IMG/VR virus record: IMGVR_UViG_3300026367_000108
Location: 1-44,046 of that record
Reading direction: 5' to 3' (one strand)
Length of the DNA: 44,046 nucleotides
DNA from: a virus
The translations under genes were made by a program, and so were the position numbers. A model generated the notes under the pieces. It saw only the letters and a program-made list of their open reading frames with translations, was not told the origin of the DNA and made no database searches. Position 1 is the first letter of the stretch, and each line of letters starts with the position of its first letter. Below, piece after piece: positions 33,230 to 40,130 of the stretch.

Positions 33230-33317
33230 TTTCTGCTTCTCCACGGTTCCAATAATAACTATTCGAATCGTAAAAATCCGCCGCGACTGCTAGTGCTATT
33301 TTGCTGTGTTTAAACAT
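33216..33317 (-). CDS. Possible 33-aa protein in the lysis cassette
   Basis: MFKHSKIALAVAADFYDSNS followed by 13 residues. CGGAG lies 8 bases before the ATG, which is better than chance, and it overlaps the endolysin end and the holin start. No family. It may be a small lysis-associated peptide or a coupling frame. Confidence 0.45.
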   Translation of the reverse strand: MFKHSKIALAVAADFYDSNSYYWNRGEAENEFL

Positions 33318-33805
33318 GCTATTGCTCCGTTTGGTAGGTGCCGTTGTGCGCTCTCGATGTAATGCTCGGTTGTGCCTTTTCCGGCTTTTGTGTTGTAAAA
33401 GGTTTTCCAGTACTGCGCTCGATGACATAGCGCGGTCGGTATTATTTCGGGCCGTAACCAGTATTTAAGCCTGGTAAATATCAGGGCTAAAAGTGGATCT
33501 TCTGCCAGATCTTCAAACTTTGCGGTGTAGACGTTGCGGCCTAGTTCGTGCGCGACCTTTTGGGCGATATCAAATCGGGTTCTGGTTTTGACGTCTTCAA
33601 AGCCTATGCGGTCGAATTGCGTTAATCCGTATCCGGCACCGTTTGGCGTTGGGTCTTTGAATTGTCCGCATTGGGTTTCTGCTGCTGCGGTTTCGACTAG
33701 CAGCTCCATGGCGGTGTAGTTTGTGCCGTGTCCTATGGTGTCGCATACACGGTCTGCTAGTTGGCATAGGTGATTTTTACTGGTTATTCCGTAATGAAAT
33801 GCCAT
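33296..33805 (-). CDS. Endolysin (lysozyme/transglycosylase-like)
   Basis: 169 residues. The catalytic region reads VETAAAETQCGQFKDPTPNG, then AGYGLTQFDRIGFEDV: a Glu in an ETxxAETQxG context and a GYGLTQF strand as in lysozyme-fold transglycosylases. No signal peptide, so it needs a holin for export. It sits between two holin-type genes. It cleaves peptidoglycan glycan strands at the end of infection; exact chemistry (hydrolase or lytic transglycosylase) is not resolved. Confidence 0.8.
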   Translation of the reverse strand: MAFHYGITSKNHLCQLADRVCDTIGHGTNYTAMELLVETAAAETQCGQFKDPTPNGAGYGLTQFDRIGFEDVKTRTRFDIAQKVAHELGRNVYTAKFEDLAEDPLLALIFTRLKYWLRPEIIPTALCHRAQYWKTFYNTKAGKGTTEHYIESAQRHLPNGAIACLNTAK

Positions 33806-33806
33806 A

Positions 33807-34097
33807 TTAGGATCTTACTGCCTTGCTAGCGCTGATTAACCATTCAAGACTTCGGGTGGTGCCCATACCTGAAAGTAATCCTATTAACAACGTTTGCCAA
33901 AATCCGAGGCTCTGAATAACGCCGAACGCGTATATTGCTGTTCCGAACATGATCGCCAGGATTAGCTCTCCACAAAATTTGCGTAAGTTAAACGGCTCGT
34001 TGTTCACTAGGGTTCTAGCGACTAGTCCTGCAATCATTGCAATGACTACAGCGATTAATTCTCTTAAAAATGGGGTTTCTAATATTTTATCGGGCAT
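33807..34097 (-). CDS. Holin
   Basis: 96 residues with three probable membrane segments (LIAVVIAMIAGLVARTL, LILAIMFGTAIYAFGVI, WQTLLIGLLSGMGTT) and a short basic C terminus (SASKAVRS). Size and topology fit a class I holin that opens the inner membrane for the endolysin, whose gene follows one base later. Confidence 0.8.
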   Translation of the reverse strand: MPDKILETPFLRELIAVVIAMIAGLVARTLVNNEPFNLRKFCGELILAIMFGTAIYAFGVIQSLGFWQTLLIGLLSGMGTTRSLEWLISASKAVRS

Positions 34098-34453
34098 TAT
34101 TTTTTACTCAGTATCTTTCTGATGTTGCGGGTTGAGACTGAGAATTTTGCCGCTAATTCGTGGATAGTTTTACCCGTAGAATTTCCATCAACTATCTGAA
34201 TGTTGCGGTATTGGGTTAATAATTGGCGCGGTACCCAAATGTCACCACAGCCAAAATGGCGCACCAGCTTGATAGCTGCATCCACTCCGATTGCATCCAC
34301 GATGGCTTTTGTTGGTGCTTTGGCGGGAATGTATAAATACCCGACAGCAAATGCGCGTTCTAGGTTTAGCGTGGCCTCAATGCCTATCGTTTCTATTAAC
34401 TCCTGTTCCCATACGCTGTTTGTTGTTAGTTTTTGTATTGCAGCTTGGTTCAT
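34097..34453 (-). CDS. Mor-family transcription activator
   Basis: 118 residues. The Mor/C signature of Mu is clear: LVRHFGCGDIWVPRQL, RNIQIVDGNSTGKTIHELA and the HTH AAKFSVSTRNIRKILSK at the C terminus. Mu Mor and C activate middle and late promoters as dimers. Here the gene directly precedes the lysis genes, so it is likely the late-gene activator, with the palindromic promoter at 20,078-20,106 a candidate target. Its stop overlaps the holin start. Confidence 0.85.
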   Translation of the reverse strand: MNQAAIQKLTTNSVWEQELIETIGIEATLNLERAFAVGYLYIPAKAPTKAIVDAIGVDAAIKLVRHFGCGDIWVPRQLLTQYRNIQIVDGNSTGKTIHELAAKFSVSTRNIRKILSKK

Positions 34454-34465
34454 TGGTTTTTATTC

Positions 34466-34891
34466 CTATGCGGGGGTGAATTCTTCAAATTTCCAGCCAC
34501 CACCTTGTTTCTCGGTGACTTTCTGGACGGCGATAAAACGGAAGTGATGGTATTTGTCTGCGGCGACTTTTATTTTTACCCTGGCGTCGTCTTCCCAGAA
34601 TCCTTTCACCTCGAAAACAATAAATTCTGTGGGCGTGGCGACGAAAAAGTCCGGCGTGTAAAACGTGGTCTTGGCTAGGCGTAGTTTTATTGATTCAAAC
34701 TCGCTCGATAAAAATTCACCTGAGAAGATGCGCGGTTGTATGTAGCTTTGCAGGAATAGGGTTTCTGTTTTGTTCATTGCTCCTGGCGTGTGTTTGGGGC
34801 GCGGTCGAACTTTTACCCTGGCGCTAGTGGTTGCCTTTGGGGTTGTTGCTCTGCGCCTGATGCCGGCCAGTTGGCTTTCGCTCATTCTCAT
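34466..34891 (-). CDS. DUF1064-like nuclease-fold phage protein
   Basis: 141 residues. A basic disordered start (about 1-38) is followed by a domain with TPDFFVATPTEFIVFEVKGF, the PD-(D/E)XK arrangement (D in TPDF, E-x-K in FEVKG), then a helix with VKIKVAADKYHHFRFIAV. DUF1064-type proteins lie in early phage operons and may act as Holliday-junction or repair nucleases in DNA processing. Alternative start MNKTETLFLQS exists at residue 39. Confidence 0.75.
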   Translation of the reverse strand: MRMSESQLAGIRRRATTPKATTSARVKVRPRPKHTPGAMNKTETLFLQSYIQPRIFSGEFLSSEFESIKLRLAKTTFYTPDFFVATPTEFIVFEVKGFWEDDARVKIKVAADKYHHFRFIAVQKVTEKQGGGWKFEEFTPA

Positions 34892-35247
34892 GCTCGTTTT
34901 CTCTCTGTGCTAAGTGGGCGCGACCATAGGCCGTCTGCTGATCGTGGAGTTCCGTCGTTCTGCGCCTTGGTGGGTTTCATGTTCTGCAGTTTGTTTAGTC
35001 TGTCTTCCTGGCTCATTGGCTTAACTTCCTGCCCTCTGGTGTCGAGCTTCATGTTCAGGTACCTAAAAAAGCGCTGACTCATATCCTCGATTTTTACCTG
35101 GTCGCCTAACTTCTGGATCCTGGCTAGCACTTCGCCATGCTTTGCCTTTCCGTTGTTGACTTGGTTTGCCCATAGCGCTGCTTTTAAATCGCGCTGTAGC
35201 TTTCTCTGATCGCTTATTGGTTTTATTGCTATGTTGTGTTGGGTCAT
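34888..35247 (-). CDS. Hypothetical phage protein (119 aa)
   Basis: 119 residues, helical and charged, ending in a basic tail (LWSRPLSTERKRA). No family recognised. Overlaps the nuclease-like gene by 4 bases, so both are translated together. Located in the early DNA-metabolism group between replication genes and the Mor-like activator, where nin-region proteins lie in lambdoid phages. Confidence 0.75.
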   Translation of the reverse strand: MTQHNIAIKPISDQRKLQRDLKAALWANQVNNGKAKHGEVLARIQKLGDQVKIEDMSQRFFRYLNMKLDTRGQEVKPMSQEDRLNKLQNMKPTKAQNDGTPRSADGLWSRPLSTERKRA

Positions 35248-35306
35248 TGCCTTTTGCCTTTTCTGTGTTGTTTCAGGGCGCTTTATTCGCTCCCCTCGTT
35301 CACTGG

Positions 35307-35684
35307 TTACTGTTCACACGCCGCCAGTCCGATTGCAGTGCATCGCCACACTTGGCTTTTTCGGTTGGCGATGGTGCATCTTCGGATCTCTACTAATTCG
35401 ATTAGTCCGTTCTTGGCCAGCTCTGGTAATCGTCTGCCCATCATGACTTTCGTTTGGTTTGTTAGGGCTTGCATGTACTCAAAATCGTAACTGTGCCGGC
35501 CTTTTCTTTTTGCCATGTGGTCATTGGTGTTCTGGATGGCTATTTCTGCTCTTGTTCCGGCTCCGTACAACGCGACCATGCGTAGTGTTTGGAGTTGTTG
35601 GTATATTTGCGTTCCTTCGGCTTCGACTTCGGCTGCAGCTTCGTGACTGCTTATTGGGTCGATACGTCTTGCCAGTTGACTCAT
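35307..35684 (-). CDS. Hypothetical phage protein (125 aa), winged-helix-like
   Basis: 125 residues. Helical N terminus, then LPELAKNGLIELVEIRRCTI and KSQVWRCTAIG, which looks like the recognition helix and wing of a winged-helix DNA-binding fold. Comparable small nin-region proteins with a QTRRILxxLLxxGxV pattern exist in many phages. Function unknown. Confidence 0.7.
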   Translation of the reverse strand: MSQLARRIDPISSHEAAAEVEAEGTQIYQQLQTLRMVALYGAGTRAEIAIQNTNDHMAKRKGRHSYDFEYMQALTNQTKVMMGRRLPELAKNGLIELVEIRRCTIANRKSQVWRCTAIGLAACEQ

Positions 35685-35694
35685 AAAATCGCCT

Positions 35695-36294
35695 TTATTT
35701 TTGGTTTAATGTTTTAAAACGTTGTTTAGCTTCTGCTAGAAGTTGGGCTTCAATTTTTTTACGTGCTGCGTTTTCTTTTGCTTTGTTCGCCGCGACTTCT
35801 GCTTGTTTTTTGTTTGGCGCGAGTAGCATTGTTCTTATGTTGTTTATTTTTGGCGCTCCGACCTTCTCTCGCTGGGCTCTTAGTTCGTCGGTGAGAAGCA
35901 TTTCCGCTGCCGGCTTAAATTCGAGCGCTGCCACTGGCTTTGGTCTGTTGGCTTTGCAAAATCGGAGCGTTGTTGCAATGTCCGGCCACTTTAGATCGTC
36001 GTCCTTTTCCATTTTTGTTTTTAAGATTTCCATTCCCCTGTCGATCTCTGCCCTGGTTAGTTCACCTATTTTGCTGCTCCACTCTTGCTGGCTTTCAAGC
36101 AGCATTTGGTCGCTTTTAAACTGGGCTCTGTATTTGGCTCCGTATATCGTTTCTAGGCGCTTATAAAAGTAAACCGTCGCCTTAGCGTTGTAAGCGTTGA
36201 CTGAGTTGGTAAACGTTCTCTGTTGGGTCGCTGAATAGGTCGTTTGCCCCATTGTTGCTGTTGTTCTGCTTAGTAGTTCCGTTGTGCTTTGCAT
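35695..36294 (-). CDS. Replication protein P-like (helicase loader)
   Basis: 199 residues. The segment LTRAEIDRGMEILKTKMEKD then LKWPDIATTLRFCKANRPKP matches the replication protein P family, where R-G-x-x-x-L...W-P-x-x-x-x-F-x-x-x-C is conserved. P-type proteins bring the host DnaB helicase to the origin. The gene overlaps the O-like gene by 113 bases if the first ATG is used; a later ATG at 36252 would shorten the overlap. Confidence 0.75.
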   Translation of the reverse strand: MQSTTELLSRTTATMGQTTYSATQQRTFTNSVNAYNAKATVYFYKRLETIYGAKYRAQFKSDQMLLESQQEWSSKIGELTRAEIDRGMEILKTKMEKDDDLKWPDIATTLRFCKANRPKPVAALEFKPAAEMLLTDELRAQREKVGAPKINNIRTMLLAPNKKQAEVAANKAKENAARKKIEAQLLAEAKQRFKTLNQK

Positions 36295-37072
36295 GTTGTT
36301 GGTCTCGTTTGTTGTTGCGGTTCATCCAGCCTTTCGCCGTGGCTTCCCATGATTTCATCTTGACTCTGCCTACCATCCAGCCGTTGGCTGTGTAGTGGTT
36401 TATAAATGCTTCGGCGTCGTCGGGTGTTGGGATCTTGAATTCAGGTTTTTTGTCATTGCGGTACGTTGCCATGAGTTCTAAAACTTGTTGTTCAGTGGGA
36501 GGGGTGAATCGCGGGGTTGGTGCTTTTTTGGGGTTGGTTAAATTTTGTTCGACTTCGCCTCTATAGAGATTATCAATAGCGGTTGTATCGGATATGGGTT
36601 GCAGTGGGGTGTTTTCCCTTGGTTGCTGTGCTGGTTGCTGTTGCGTCGCTAGCCCTTTGTTTATATGGGTTTCGCTTGGTTGCTGTGCTGGTTGCTGTCC
36701 TTGGTTGCTGTCTGGTTGCTGTGGAATTGGGCAAATAAAAGATTTTTTGACGTCGTTTGTTGCCAATTCACAACGCCAAGAGGGCGCTAGTCCAGCGGTG
36801 ATGTTTCCTTTGTTTACCTTGGTTATGAGGCCTGATTTCTCTAGGTGCGCGATAATGGTTCTTATCCGTTGTCTAGATGGTGAGGTGGGCTTTTCTTTCG
36901 ATCGTGGGTCGGGTCTATACTCAAGCTCTGCAATCATTCTTGCTTCGCTTAAAAAAACGATACCATCCTGGTAATTCATAAACCTTCGGAAACACATCAC
37001 ATAAAGCGCTTTTGCTTCGGCGTGTAATCCTGGATCTGAAAGCACCATGTATTCGGTGGCGTTTAAACTCAT
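36182..37072 (-). CDS. Replication initiator O-like protein
   Basis: 296 residues. N-terminal winged-helix (AKALYVMCFRRFMNYQDGIV, SRQRIRTIIAHLEKSGLIT), a Gln/Pro-rich linker (about 115-155) encoded by GGTTGCTGT repeats, and a C-terminal DnaT/O-like segment (AEAFINHYTANGWMVGRVKM, then SWEATAKGWMNRN). It binds the origin and recruits the P-like loader. The repeats inside the gene may be the origin, as in lambda. Confidence 0.8.
   Translation of the reverse strand: MSLNATEYMVLSDPGLHAEAKALYVMCFRRFMNYQDGIVFLSEARMIAELEYRPDPRSKEKPTSPSRQRIRTIIAHLEKSGLITKVNKGNITAGLAPSWRCELATNDVKKSFICPIPQQPDSNQGQQPAQQPSETHINKGLATQQQPAQQPRENTPLQPISDTTAIDNLYRGEVEQNLTNPKKAPTPRFTPPTEQQVLELMATYRNDKKPEFKIPTPDDAEAFINHYTANGWMVGRVKMKSWEATAKGWMNRNNKRDQQHAKHNGTTKQNNSNNGANDLFSDPTENVYQLSQRLQR
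36618..36724. repeat. Iteron-like repeats, candidate replication origin
   Basis: Six copies of GGTTGCTGT (36621, 36633, 36678, 36690, 36703, 36714), mostly 11-13 bp apart, in the middle of the O-like gene. Lambda-type origins are iteron arrays inside the initiator gene. The repeats also encode a QQP-rich linker, so a purely coding origin cannot be ruled out. Confidence 0.5.
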
Positions 37073-37368
37073 TCTGGCGCTCGTAGAAATTTGAGGCCAA
37101 CGTCTGCAAACTCGGTTAATGACTCGTACATTGATCGCTTAATTGTTATTGAGTCGTCCGTGATCTCTAAAATCGTTAGGCCACATGCGTCGAGAAGTGT
37201 GCAAAATTCCTCTGTAGTGACTTTGGTTTCGCCCGTTTTAAGTCTGCTTATAAAGCTTGGATCGCGACCTATTGCCTCGCCGGCTAATTTTGTGCCTATT
37301 CCACAAATACCTTGCATAAGTAAGGCGTTCATTTTTGCGGCGCTTTTGCTTATTTTTCCATCGTTCAT
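37069..37368 (-). CDS. CII-like transcription regulator
   Basis: 99 residues. The HTH region reads IGTKLAGEAIGRDPSFISRL then KTGETKVTTEEFCTLLDACG, which matches lambda CII (LGTEKTAEAVGVDKSQISRW and the following helix). It is the first leftward gene after the operator region and precedes O and P, the same place as cII in lambda. No separate cro gene was found, so this protein may also serve as the early regulator opposing CI. Confidence 0.75.
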   Translation of the reverse strand: MNDGKISKSAAKMNALLMQGICGIGTKLAGEAIGRDPSFISRLKTGETKVTTEEFCTLLDACGLTILEITDDSITIKRSMYESLTEFADVGLKFLRAPE

Positions 37369-37427
37369 GTTGGTAATATTCCGTTTTTTGTTGGTTGGGT
37401 TCGTATCGCTGGCGGTTTTCGCCTACC

Positions 37428-37443
37428 GTTCAGCTTTCCGAAC
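37428..37443. promoter_or_regulatory. Operator GTTC-N8-GAAC in the immunity region
   Basis: GTTCAGCTTTCCGAAC, perfect four-base arms, upstream of the leftward CII/O/P operon. Confidence 0.65.
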
Positions 37444-37470
37444 TTTAAATGTTTTGTTGCCGGATCTCAA

Positions 37471-37486
37471 GTTCATGTTTGTGAAT
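37471..37486. promoter_or_regulatory. Operator-like site upstream of the repressor gene
   Basis: GTTCATGTTTGTGAAT, one mismatch in the right arm. It fills the spacer of a weak TCAAGT-N17-TAATTG promoter facing the repressor gene, the same geometry as at the candidate small-RNA promoter. This suggests autoregulation. Confidence 0.6.
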
Positions 37487-37512
37487 CACTAATTGTTTAA
37501 GCTGGAGGTTAT

Positions 37513-38232
37513 ATGAAAGACGAAAATATTAAGGAATGTATTGAAATGCCCATAAAGCAAAATTTAAGCAAAGTCAGGGAAGAGTCAGCGGCGCGTCTTA
37601 ACCGCAGGGCGGCTGAGTTGAACATTAAGCAGGTCGATGTGGTTCGCTATTTGTCTTCTTCTAAATCCACGGTTAATGGTTGGTTTGCCGGCAAGGCACA
37701 GCCGAGAGGTAATGATCTATTAAAATTATGTCGTATGCTCAAATGCTCTGTTGATTGGTATGTGACGGGCTCTGGCTCTGTCGCTCCTACCACTGAACTG
37801 CTGGCCTTTGCGGTTTTTCCTGGCACTTGGGAGGCCGATCTTGACTCTGGGGCTCAGTTTTATCGTGTGCCTGCTCTGATGCCTGATGGAACGCTGGATC
37901 GTGATGGTGCAATGCCTATTCACAGATCGTCGTTTGTTGAGTTTAAATCCATTGCTTTGGCTGCCTGGTTTTGGTCAACAGGCGGTAGTGCTCGGCCGCT
38001 GGTGTCTGAGGGTGATATGGTTCTGGTCGACACTTCTGAGGATAAATCCATGGTGTCAGGCGGCGTGTACGCCTTTAAATATGCGGGTGGATTTAATATT
38101 CATAAAACATTTGCCAATGTTGACGGCTCCCTTGTTCTTGAGGACTCGACAAGGCCTGGCGGCAGTTTGACGGTTAAAGCGTCAGACGTAAAAGTGATAG
38201 GGCGTGTTTTGCACCGTTCTGGTTCACTGTAA
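37513..38232 (+). CDS. CI-type phage repressor (HTH plus S24 peptidase-like domain)
   Basis: 239 residues with GGAGG upstream. HTH at about residues 35-75 (LNIKQVDVVRYLSSSKSTVN, GWFAGKAQPRGNDLLKLCRM). C-terminal S24/LexA-like domain with Ser in GGSARPLVSEGDMVLVD (Met after Ser replaced by Ala) and Lys in FNIHKTF. It should hold lytic promoters shut through the GTTC-N8-GAAC sites. Oddity: no Ala-Gly or Cys-Gly dipeptide occurs in the linker, so RecA-stimulated self-cleavage is uncertain. Confidence 0.88.
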   Translation: MKDENIKECIEMPIKQNLSKVREESAARLNRRAAELNIKQVDVVRYLSSSKSTVNGWFAGKAQPRGNDLLKLCRMLKCSVDWYVTGSGSVAPTTELLAFAVFPGTWEADLDSGAQFYRVPALMPDGTLDRDGAMPIHRSSFVEFKSIALAAWFWSTGGSARPLVSEGDMVLVDTSEDKSMVSGGVYAFKYAGGFNIHKTFANVDGSLVLEDSTRPGGSLTVKASDVKVIGRVLHRSGSL

Positions 38233-38299
38233 ATATCGCGTATAGATTTGATATATTGATACGTGTATAGTCGCTCCTTTTTTTCACCAAGGAGCTTTT

Positions 38300-38470
38300 A
38301 TGCCGCTGTTGTTTTGCGTCGCTGTTGTCGAGTTACTTGGGGATGTGCAGGACTATAAGTTTACTGCCCAGGTTCCCATTCATGCTGTTGACGATACCCA
38401 TTTATCTGAACAATTAGACTGCCTCGGTCGTCGTTATAATATTTTAAGTATTTCAAAAAATCCCGCTTAA
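38300..38470 (+). CDS. Small protein downstream of the repressor (56 aa)
   Basis: 56 residues: MPLLFCVAVVELLGDVQDYK, then a charged domain ending SISKNPA. AAGGAG lies 5 bases before the ATG, a strong site. It follows the repressor in the same direction and a terminator stands 9 bases after its stop, so it is probably expressed in the lysogen. A role in immunity or exclusion is possible but not shown. Confidence 0.7.
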   Translation: MPLLFCVAVVELLGDVQDYKFTAQVPIHAVDDTHLSEQLDCLGRRYNILSISKNPA

Positions 38471-38478
38471 ACCGTCTT

Positions 38479-38502
38479 AAACCGCCTTTCGTGCGGTTTT
38501 TC
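38479..38502 (+). terminator. Hairpin terminator of the repressor transcript
   Basis: AAACCGC, 7-base loop, GCGGTTT followed by T-rich sequence. Confidence 0.85.
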
Positions 38503-38513
38503 TTAATTTAAAG

Positions 38514-38564
38514 GTTCGCTTTCTCGTACTTATGACTTGCATTAAGTTCACTTTGTTGTAATCT
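38514..38564 (+). promoter_or_regulatory. Early rightward promoter with two operators
   Basis: TTGCAT (38537-38542), 16-base spacer, TAATCT (38559-38564). Operator GTTCACTTTGTTGTAA (38546-38561) lies between the boxes and GTTCGCTTTCTCGTAC (38514-38529) just upstream. It should drive the recE/recT operon and be silenced by CI. Confidence 0.65.
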
Positions 38565-38621
38565 CTGCTCCGTAAACCGGCGAAACGTTGCGAAAACATA
38601 CGCAATTTGGGCGCTGAAACG

Positions 38622-38654
38622 AAAAAAACCCGCTAGGGCGAACTAGCGGGTTTT
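38622..38654. terminator. Strong hairpin in the leader of the early right operon
   Basis: AACCCGCTAG, 6-base loop, CTAGCGGGTT with T or A runs on both sides. It stands between the early promoter and the first gene, so it is either an attenuator overcome by antitermination or a block to leftward transcripts. A second small hairpin (TCAGGC/GCCTGA, 38665-38679) precedes the start at 38700. Confidence 0.8.
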
Positions 38655-38699
38655 CCAACAAACGTCAGGCAATGCCTGAACCAACGAGGTAATACTAGC

Positions 38700-38936
38700 A
38701 TGAAAAATCCATTGCTGAATAGTGTGAATTCTAAAGTTGAACAAATTTGTTTTGCTGTCGCTGCGGCTAAAAAAGCCGGCTTAAGTGCCAGCGTTGAAAT
38801 AGCCGGTCAAAATCTCATCTGTAACTATGACGGCTTTAATCGTGTTATCGGTCTTAATTTAGATACGGCTCCCGATCGCCTTAACTCCCTTTTAAACGAC
38901 ATTTACGCCATTACGCCTTTAAGCGTTGCGGTTTAA
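38700..38936 (+). CDS. Small hypothetical early protein (78 aa)
   Basis: 78 residues, helical first half (SKVEQICFAVAAAKKAGLSA) and strand-rich centre (ASVEIAGQNLICNYDGF). First gene of the early right operon, with GAGG upstream. No family recognised. Confidence 0.7.
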   Translation: MKNPLLNSVNSKVEQICFAVAAAKKAGLSASVEIAGQNLICNYDGFNRVIGLNLDTAPDRLNSLLNDIYAITPLSVAV

Positions 38937-38945
38937 GGATCCCTT

Positions 38946-40130
38946 ATGAAACTTCAAAATTACTCGATTACCTTTACGCCTTTATCTAAAGCGCCGGCTG
39001 GCACTTTTTGTCTTACTTTCGATTTACAGGCTGTCTCTGAACGTGTGGCCATTTCGCTTGCCGAGGCTGAACTCGATAAATCTGGCAGTCCTCGCGCTTA
39101 TTTTAAAAAGTCGGTTGATGTCGCTCTGGTTCGAGACAACCTAGAAACTGATGAGCCTGTTGCTTATGTGCCTGTTGTTCAAGATCCACCAGCGGCCTCT
39201 GATGCGCCCGTTGTTCAGGATGAACCGGTTGTTGATGATCATAAGCCTGAGTCTGCGCTTGTTCGTGAAGTGCGGATCTTGAATGAAAAAATTAACAGTC
39301 TTGATCCTGGTGAGGTGTTGGCCAGCATCAATGTGTCGAATGAGGCATATCACGCCGCAGAAGGTCTTAGCTGCAGTCAGCTTAAGCTTTTCATGGAATG
39401 CCCAGCAAAATACAAAGCAAAGTTTATTGACAAAATTATGCCGCCGGTTAATAGCGATACATTTTCGCTTGGTACTGCTGTGCACACTATTGCCCTTGAG
39501 CCTTGGTTGTTCAATAAAACGGTTATTCGTTTGGATCCTGAAATTAAGGTAAGGCGCGGCGCAAAATGGGAAGCGTTTCAGGCTGCTAACCCTGGCAAGT
39601 TGATTTTGCCAGGCGCTAATTATGACCTCGTTAAGATGGCAAACGATGCTATCCAGGCGCATCCGTATGCTGGCGAAATGCTGCGAGGTGGCATGCCGGA
39701 AGTGTCGATCTTTAAACGTGATGTTGAAACTGGCTTGATCATCAAATGCCGTCCTGACTTCCTTATTGATGGCGATCTGATTATCGATGTTAAAACGGCG
39801 GCCAGCTCTGAGCCTAAAAAGTTTGGTATGGACGCTAAAAAAATGGGGTACCACATTCAGGACGCTATGTACCGCGATATTTCTGGGATCCCTGAGTTCG
39901 CCTTTCTGGTTATTGAATCTAAAGCGCCGTGTGTTGTTACTGCGCCGGTAATGATGGACGACGAAGTGCGCCGCCTTGGTTATCTGCAATACCGCGATGC
40001 CTTACAGCGTTTAGTTCACGCCTATGAAAATGACGACTTCCCAAATTATACAAATGAACCTGTGATCGTCGGGCTTTCTGCCTGGGAACGCACACAACTT
40101 GAAAAACTTGAAGCTAAGAGGGTCGCGTAA
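38946..40130 (+). CDS. RecE-like exonuclease (exodeoxyribonuclease VIII family)
   Basis: 394 residues. The C-terminal half (about 125-394) is the RecE/PDDEXK nuclease: YHAAEGLSCSQLKLFMECPA, DTFSLGTAVHTIALEP, KCRPDFLIDGDLIIDVKTAA (catalytic Asp and D-x-K) and GYHIQDAMYRDI (QxxxY motif). The N-terminal 120 residues are an acidic, Pro/Val-rich region without a known role. It resects dsDNA 5' to 3' and hands the strand to RecT, encoded next with one-base overlap. Confidence 0.93.
   Translation: MKLQNYSITFTPLSKAPAGTFCLTFDLQAVSERVAISLAEAELDKSGSPRAYFKKSVDVALVRDNLETDEPVAYVPVVQDPPAASDAPVVQDEPVVDDHKPESALVREVRILNEKINSLDPGEVLASINVSNEAYHAAEGLSCSQLKLFMECPAKYKAKFIDKIMPPVNSDTFSLGTAVHTIALEPWLFNKTVIRLDPEIKVRRGAKWEAFQAANPGKLILPGANYDLVKMANDAIQAHPYAGEMLRGGMPEVSIFKRDVETGLIIKCRPDFLIDGDLIIDVKTAASSEPKKFGMDAKKMGYHIQDAMYRDISGIPEFAFLVIESKAPCVVTAPVMMDDEVRRLGYLQYRDALQRLVHAYENDDFPNYTNEPVIVGLSAWERTQLEKLEAKRVA

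Noticed and set aside
36182-36294. Overlap of O-like and P-like genes as a sign of a frameshift error
   Set aside because: Both proteins have sensible ends; a shorter P-like start at 36252 exists, and overlap between replication genes is common in phages.
39141-39989. Long open frame (282 codons) antisense to the recE-like gene, also in codon register
   Set aside because: No recognisable domain or motif; His/Arg/Asn-rich composition typical of a complement-strand shadow. It shows that length alone does not prove an antisense gene, so the endonuclease call in the intein rests on its domains instead.
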